DNA from: Kouleothrix aurantiaca
GTDB taxonomy: Bacteria; Chloroflexota; Chloroflexia; Chloroflexales; Roseiflexaceae
Direction of reading: 5' to 3'
DNA: 8,192 nt
Assembly (NCBI GenBank): GCA_001399705.1
Contig: LJCR01000075.1
Span: 1 to 8,192, forward strand
The position numbers and the translations under genes are program-made. Every line of letters begins with the position of its first letter. The first letter of the stretch is position 1. Below the pieces are notes generated by a model. It was not told where the DNA came from. It did no database searches and saw only the letters and a list, made by a program, of their open reading frames with translations. Below, in pieces: positions 5,166 to 8,192 of this stretch.

Positions 5166-8100
5166 ATGATCGACGTTGCACGCCATACCGAAGCCGCCTT
5201 CGAAACTGTGGTCGAAGCGCACCTGCTGGCCCACGGCTACACCGCCATCCCTCACGGCTACGATCAGGAACAGGCGATCTTTCCCAACATTGCGTTGCAA
5301 TTCATTCAGGCGACTCAGCCAAAAGAGTGGGCCAAGCTCGAAGCACTGCATGGCCCAAACACCCCCGCGCGCGTGCTCGACGACCTTTGCAAATGGATGA
5401 ATACCTATGGCGCGCTGCATACGCTGCGGCATGGCTTCAAATGTTACGGCCGCACCCTGCGTATTGCCTTTTTCAAAGCCGCCCATGAGCTAAACGCCGA
5501 CCTTGCGGCGCGCTACGCCGCCAACGTTCTCGGCGTCACACGCCAGCTACGCTACAACAAGCCGCGCAACGGCGAGCAGAAAGTGGGCGTGCTCGATCTG
5601 ACGCTGAGCCTTAACGGCATCCCGCTCGTCACCCTTGAGCTCAAGAACCCTCTCACCGGCCAGACGGTTGAAGACGCCAAGCGGCAATATCGCGCCGATC
5701 GCGACCCGCGCGAATCGATCTTCGAATTCAAGCGCCGCACACTGGTGCACTTTGCCGTCGATACCGAAGAAGCCTGGATGACCACGCGACTGGCTGGTGA
5801 GGCCACGCACTTCCTGCCATTCAATCAAGGGTATAACAAAGGCGCAGGCAACCCACCCGATCCGGCCGGCCGTGCCTATCGCACTGCGTATTTGTGGGAG
5901 GAAGTGCTACAGCGAGATAGTCTGCTCGATCTTCTGGCGCGCTTTCTGCACCTGCAAATCGAAGACAAACACGACGAAGATGGGCATAAATATAAAAAAG
6001 AAACTATGATCTTCCCACGCTACCATCAGCTCGAAGCGATTCGCTCGCTGGTGGGGGCTGCTCGGCGCGAGGGCGTTGGCCATAACTACCTGATCGAACA
6101 CTCGGCTGGCAGCGGCAAAAGTAACACAATCGGCTGGCTGGCGCATCGCCTTGCCTCGCTGCACAACGAACACAATCAGCGTGTTTTCGACAGCGTTGTT
6201 GTGATTACCGACCGGCGCGTGCTGGACCGGCAATTGCAAGACACGATCTATCAGTTCGAACACCGCCAGGGCGTGGTGCAGAAGATCGATGAAGACTCGC
6301 GCCAGCTTGCGCAAGCGCTGGAAAGCGCCGTGCCGATCATCATCACCACGCTGCAAAAGTTCCCGTTCCTGGAACGGCAACTCAAGAAACTGGCCGAAAA
6401 GCGCGACGAAACAGATACGCTTTCGGCCCAAGGGATATTGCCGACGCGCAAGGTTGCTGTGATCGTCGACGAAGCGCACAGCTCGCAATCGGGCGACAGC
6501 GCCACCAGTGTGAAAAGTGCATTGGGCGGCACTGCTTTGGTTGAAGCAGCAAAGCAGCAAGCGCGCGAGGAAGAACAAAACGAATGGGAAGAAGTGTTTC
6601 GGAGCATGGCTAAGCGCGCTCAGCAAGCGAATGTGAGCTTCTTTGCTTTTACTGCAACGCCGAAACATGCAACATTGGCCGTCTTTGGCCGCGCTGGTCG
6701 GGCATTCCACAGCTATACCATGCGGCAAGCAATCGAAGAAGGCTTTATCATGGACGTGCTGCGGAACTACACGACCTATGCCGTCTACTACAAATTGCTC
6801 CAGAAAAGCCCCAAAGACAAGCATGTCGAACGCAAGCAGGCTGCCAAGGCACTGGCGCGTTTTGCCCGCCTGCACCCGCATAATATCTCGCAGAAGACCG
6901 AAGTCATCGTCGAGCACTTCTACACATTTACACGCCACAAAATCGGCGGGCATGCCAAAGCCATGGTTGTAACTGATTCGCGGCTGGCAGCGGTGCGTTA
7001 CAAACAAAGCTTTGATCGCTATATCCGCGCGAAAGGCTACCCAATCAAAACACTGGTCGCCTTTTCTGGGGTGGTCAGCGACGATAAAATACCCAACAGA
7101 ACCTACACCGAAGAAGAAATGAATGGCGGCATTCGCGAACGCGAAGTGCCCGAACGCTTTGGTTCGCCAGAATATCAGGTATTGCTGGTTGCAGAGAAAT
7201 ATCAGACTGGCTTTGATCAGCCATTGCTCCACACCATGTATGTTGACAAGCGGCTGGCTGGCATCCAGGCGGTGCAAACACTCTCGCGCCTGAATCGTAT
7301 TCACCCCTTCAAGGAAGATACCTTTGTACTCGATTTTGTCAACCGCCGCGAAGAGATTTTAGAGGCGTTCAAGCAATATTACGAAGGCGCTGAATTTGGC
7401 GAAGAAGCCAAGCCCGATCAACTTTACCTGCTAAAAAATGAGCTTGATGCATCGGGTGTTTATATAGTTGAGGAAGTAGAACGCTTCTGCGCAATTTACT
7501 TCAAACCAAAGCAACGCCAAAGCGCCAATGATCATCAGGCAATGAATGCGGCGCTTGATCCGGCTGTCGAGCGCTTCAAGCAGGTGTTGCTGGAAGAAGA
7601 AGATCAGGCCGAGCTATGGCGCAAGAAGGTAGCAGCGTTCGGGAAACTCTATGCCTTTCTTAGCCAGATCATGCCGTATCAGGATTCTGATCTCGAGCGA
7701 ACATATATCTTTCTTCGACATTTGCTGGCGAAACTTCCACGCCAGCCCAGCGACGCACAGTATGATCTCAATAGCGATGTTCGCCTAGAATATTATCGTA
7801 TCCAAAAAATTAGCGAAGGCTCTATCGATCTGCATAGTGGCTATTCGCGCCCACTGCACGGGCCGCGCGATGTCGGCACCGCAATTGTGCGCGATTCAGA
7901 AATCGCCCTTTCCGAATTGATCGACATTATCAACGAGCGCTTTGGCACAAACTTCACGCCAGCCGATCAGCTTTTTTTCGATCAGATCGTTGAAACTGCG
8001 GCCCAATCGGAAGAATTAAAACAAGCAGCTCAAGTCAATGCCCCCGACAAGTTTGCATTGCTTTTCAATCGCCTGCTAGAGTCGCTTTTTGTTGAGCGAA

Positions 8101-8192
8101 TGGACCAGAACGAGGAAATATTCGGGCGCTATATGAACGACCGCTCGTTTCAAAAAGCTGTAGCAGAGCTCATAGCCGCCGAAGTGTATGAA
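5166..8192 (+). CDS. hsdR: Type I restriction endonuclease subunit R (HsdR), right end cut by window
   Basis: HsdR is the motor and nuclease of the Type I complex: it translocates DNA using ATP and cuts unmethylated DNA away from the recognition site. The 1009 visible codons are one open frame. In order: N-terminal PD-(D/E)xK nuclease with D144 and ELK (158-160), preceded by a FIQATQPKEW segment; Walker A HSAGSGKSNTI around G315-S319 (K318); DEAH at 435-438; TATP at 496-499; QTGFDQP (motif V); VQTLSRLNR (motif VI) near 703-711; then a helical C-terminal region ending RYMNDRSFQKAVAELIAAEV, normally close to the end of the protein, so few residues are missing. ATG 5166 follows an in-frame TAG at 5160-5162 and has GGAGA (5155-5159) six bases upstream. 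It is GC-rich like hsdM, and is separated from hsdS by ptuAB and the toxin-antitoxin genes. Expression could come by readthrough from the vapBC promoter. Confidence 0.96.
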   Translation, partial: MIDVARHTEAAFETVVEAHLLAHGYTAIPHGYDQEQAIFPNIALQFIQATQPKEWAKLEALHGPNTPARVLDDLCKWMNTYGALHTLRHGFKCYGRTLRIAFFKAAHELNADLAARYAANVLGVTRQLRYNKPRNGEQKVGVLDLTLSLNGIPLVTLELKNPLTGQTVEDAKRQYRADRDPRESIFEFKRRTLVHFAVDTEEAWMTTRLAGEATHFLPFNQGYNKGAGNPPDPAGRAYRTAYLWEEVLQRDSLLDLLARFLHLQIEDKHDEDGHKYKKETMIFPRYHQLEAIRSLVGAARREGVGHNYLIEHSAGSGKSNTIGWLAHRLASLHNEHNQRVFDSVVVITDRRVLDRQLQDTIYQFEHRQGVVQKIDEDSRQLAQALESAVPIIITTLQKFPFLERQLKKLAEKRDETDTLSAQGILPTRKVAVIVDEAHSSQSGDSATSVKSALGGTALVEAAKQQAREEEQNEWEEVFRSMAKRAQQANVSFFAFTATPKHATLAVFGRAGRAFHSYTMRQAIEEGFIMDVLRNYTTYAVYYKLLQKSPKDKHVERKQAAKALARFARLHPHNISQKTEVIVEHFYTFTRHKIGGHAKAMVVTDSRLAAVRYKQSFDRYIRAKGYPIKTLVAFSGVVSDDKIPNRTYTEEEMNGGIREREVPERFGSPEYQVLLVAEKYQTGFDQPLLHTMYVDKRLAGIQAVQTLSRLNRIHPFKEDTFVLDFVNRREEILEAFKQYYEGAEFGEEAKPDQLYLLKNELDASGVYIVEEVERFCAIYFKPKQRQSANDHQAMNAALDPAVERFKQVLLEEEDQAELWRKKVAAFGKLYAFLSQIMPYQDSDLERTYIFLRHLLAKLPRQPSDAQYDLNSDVRLEYYRIQKISEGSIDLHSGYSRPLHGPRDVGTAIVRDSEIALSELIDIINERFGTNFTPADQLFFDQIVETAAQSEELKQAAQVNAPDKFALLFNRLLESLFVERMDQNEEIFGRYMNDRSFQKAVAELIAAEVYE

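Noticed and set aside
5137..5169. A third copy of the antitoxin leader before hsdR (GGTATC, ACGGAGA, CAATGA in order)
   Set aside because: Only short blocks match, the spacing differs by several bases and the TG of the extended -10 is absent; likely just ribosome-site similarity.
5126..5488. A plus-strand 120-codon frame overlapping the start of hsdR
   Set aside because: It overlaps the clear HsdR N-terminus in another frame, has low-complexity Arg/Pro-rich content and lacks a ribosome site.
5907..7304. A 465-codon open frame on the minus strand opposite hsdR
   Set aside because: It lies fully antisense to clear HsdR helicase motifs, has a Cys/Phe/His-rich composition typical of the shadow of a GC-rich gene, and shows no recognisable domain.

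Overview
The window is a defence locus on the + strand, with all seven visible genes in the same direction. A Type I restriction-modification operon forms the frame. The 3' end of hsdM and a complete hsdS lie at the left, and a nearly complete hsdR runs off the right edge. Between hsdS and hsdR sit a two-gene Septu-like module (ptuA ATPase plus ptuB HNH nuclease), a solo antitoxin-like gene, and a VapB/VapC toxin-antitoxin pair. The organism cannot be fixed from this sequence alone. The GC-rich host-like genes (roughly 60-70% GC in hand-counted lines of hsdM and hsdR) and the DUF2281-type VapB and solo antitoxin families would suit a Chloroflexota-type or similar environmental bacterium, but this is a low-confidence inference.

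Region 1 (1-1870) holds hsdM and hsdS. They overlap by GTGA and so are translationally coupled. HsdS has the usual two target recognition domains (TRDs) and two conserved helical regions. Its base composition is strikingly mosaic: about 40% GC in TRD1, about 70% in the first conserved region, and about 42% in TRD2.

Region 2 (1873-3895) is ptuA and ptuB. ptuA starts 2 bases after the hsdS stop at a TTG codon, and ptuB overlaps the end of ptuA by 26 bases, so the pair reads as a continuation of the hsdMS operon. Its base composition is AT-richer than hsdM or hsdR. No reverse transcriptase gene is present, so this looks like a stand-alone Septu-type pair and not a retron effector.

Region 3 (3896-5111) is the toxin-antitoxin region. 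Each of the two antitoxin-like genes is preceded by an extended -10 promoter, a Shine-Dalgarno site and an almost identical leader and start region (39 of 47 aligned bases match, with one gap), indicating a duplicated control region. The vapB copy carries a palindrome directly over its -10 element, a likely autoregulatory operator. In the solo gene's copy that palindrome has decayed.

Region 4 (5166-8192) is hsdR, 1009 codons in one open frame with PD-(D/E)xK nuclease and superfamily 2 helicase motifs. It is separated from hsdMS by about 3.3 kb of other defence and toxin-antitoxin genes. Functionally, HsdM, HsdS and HsdR would form one restriction-modification complex, PtuA/PtuB a second anti-phage system, and VapBC a stabilising or additional stress-response module. 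No intergenic gap exceeds about 80 bases, and no RNA genes, CRISPR arrays or insertion sequences were seen.
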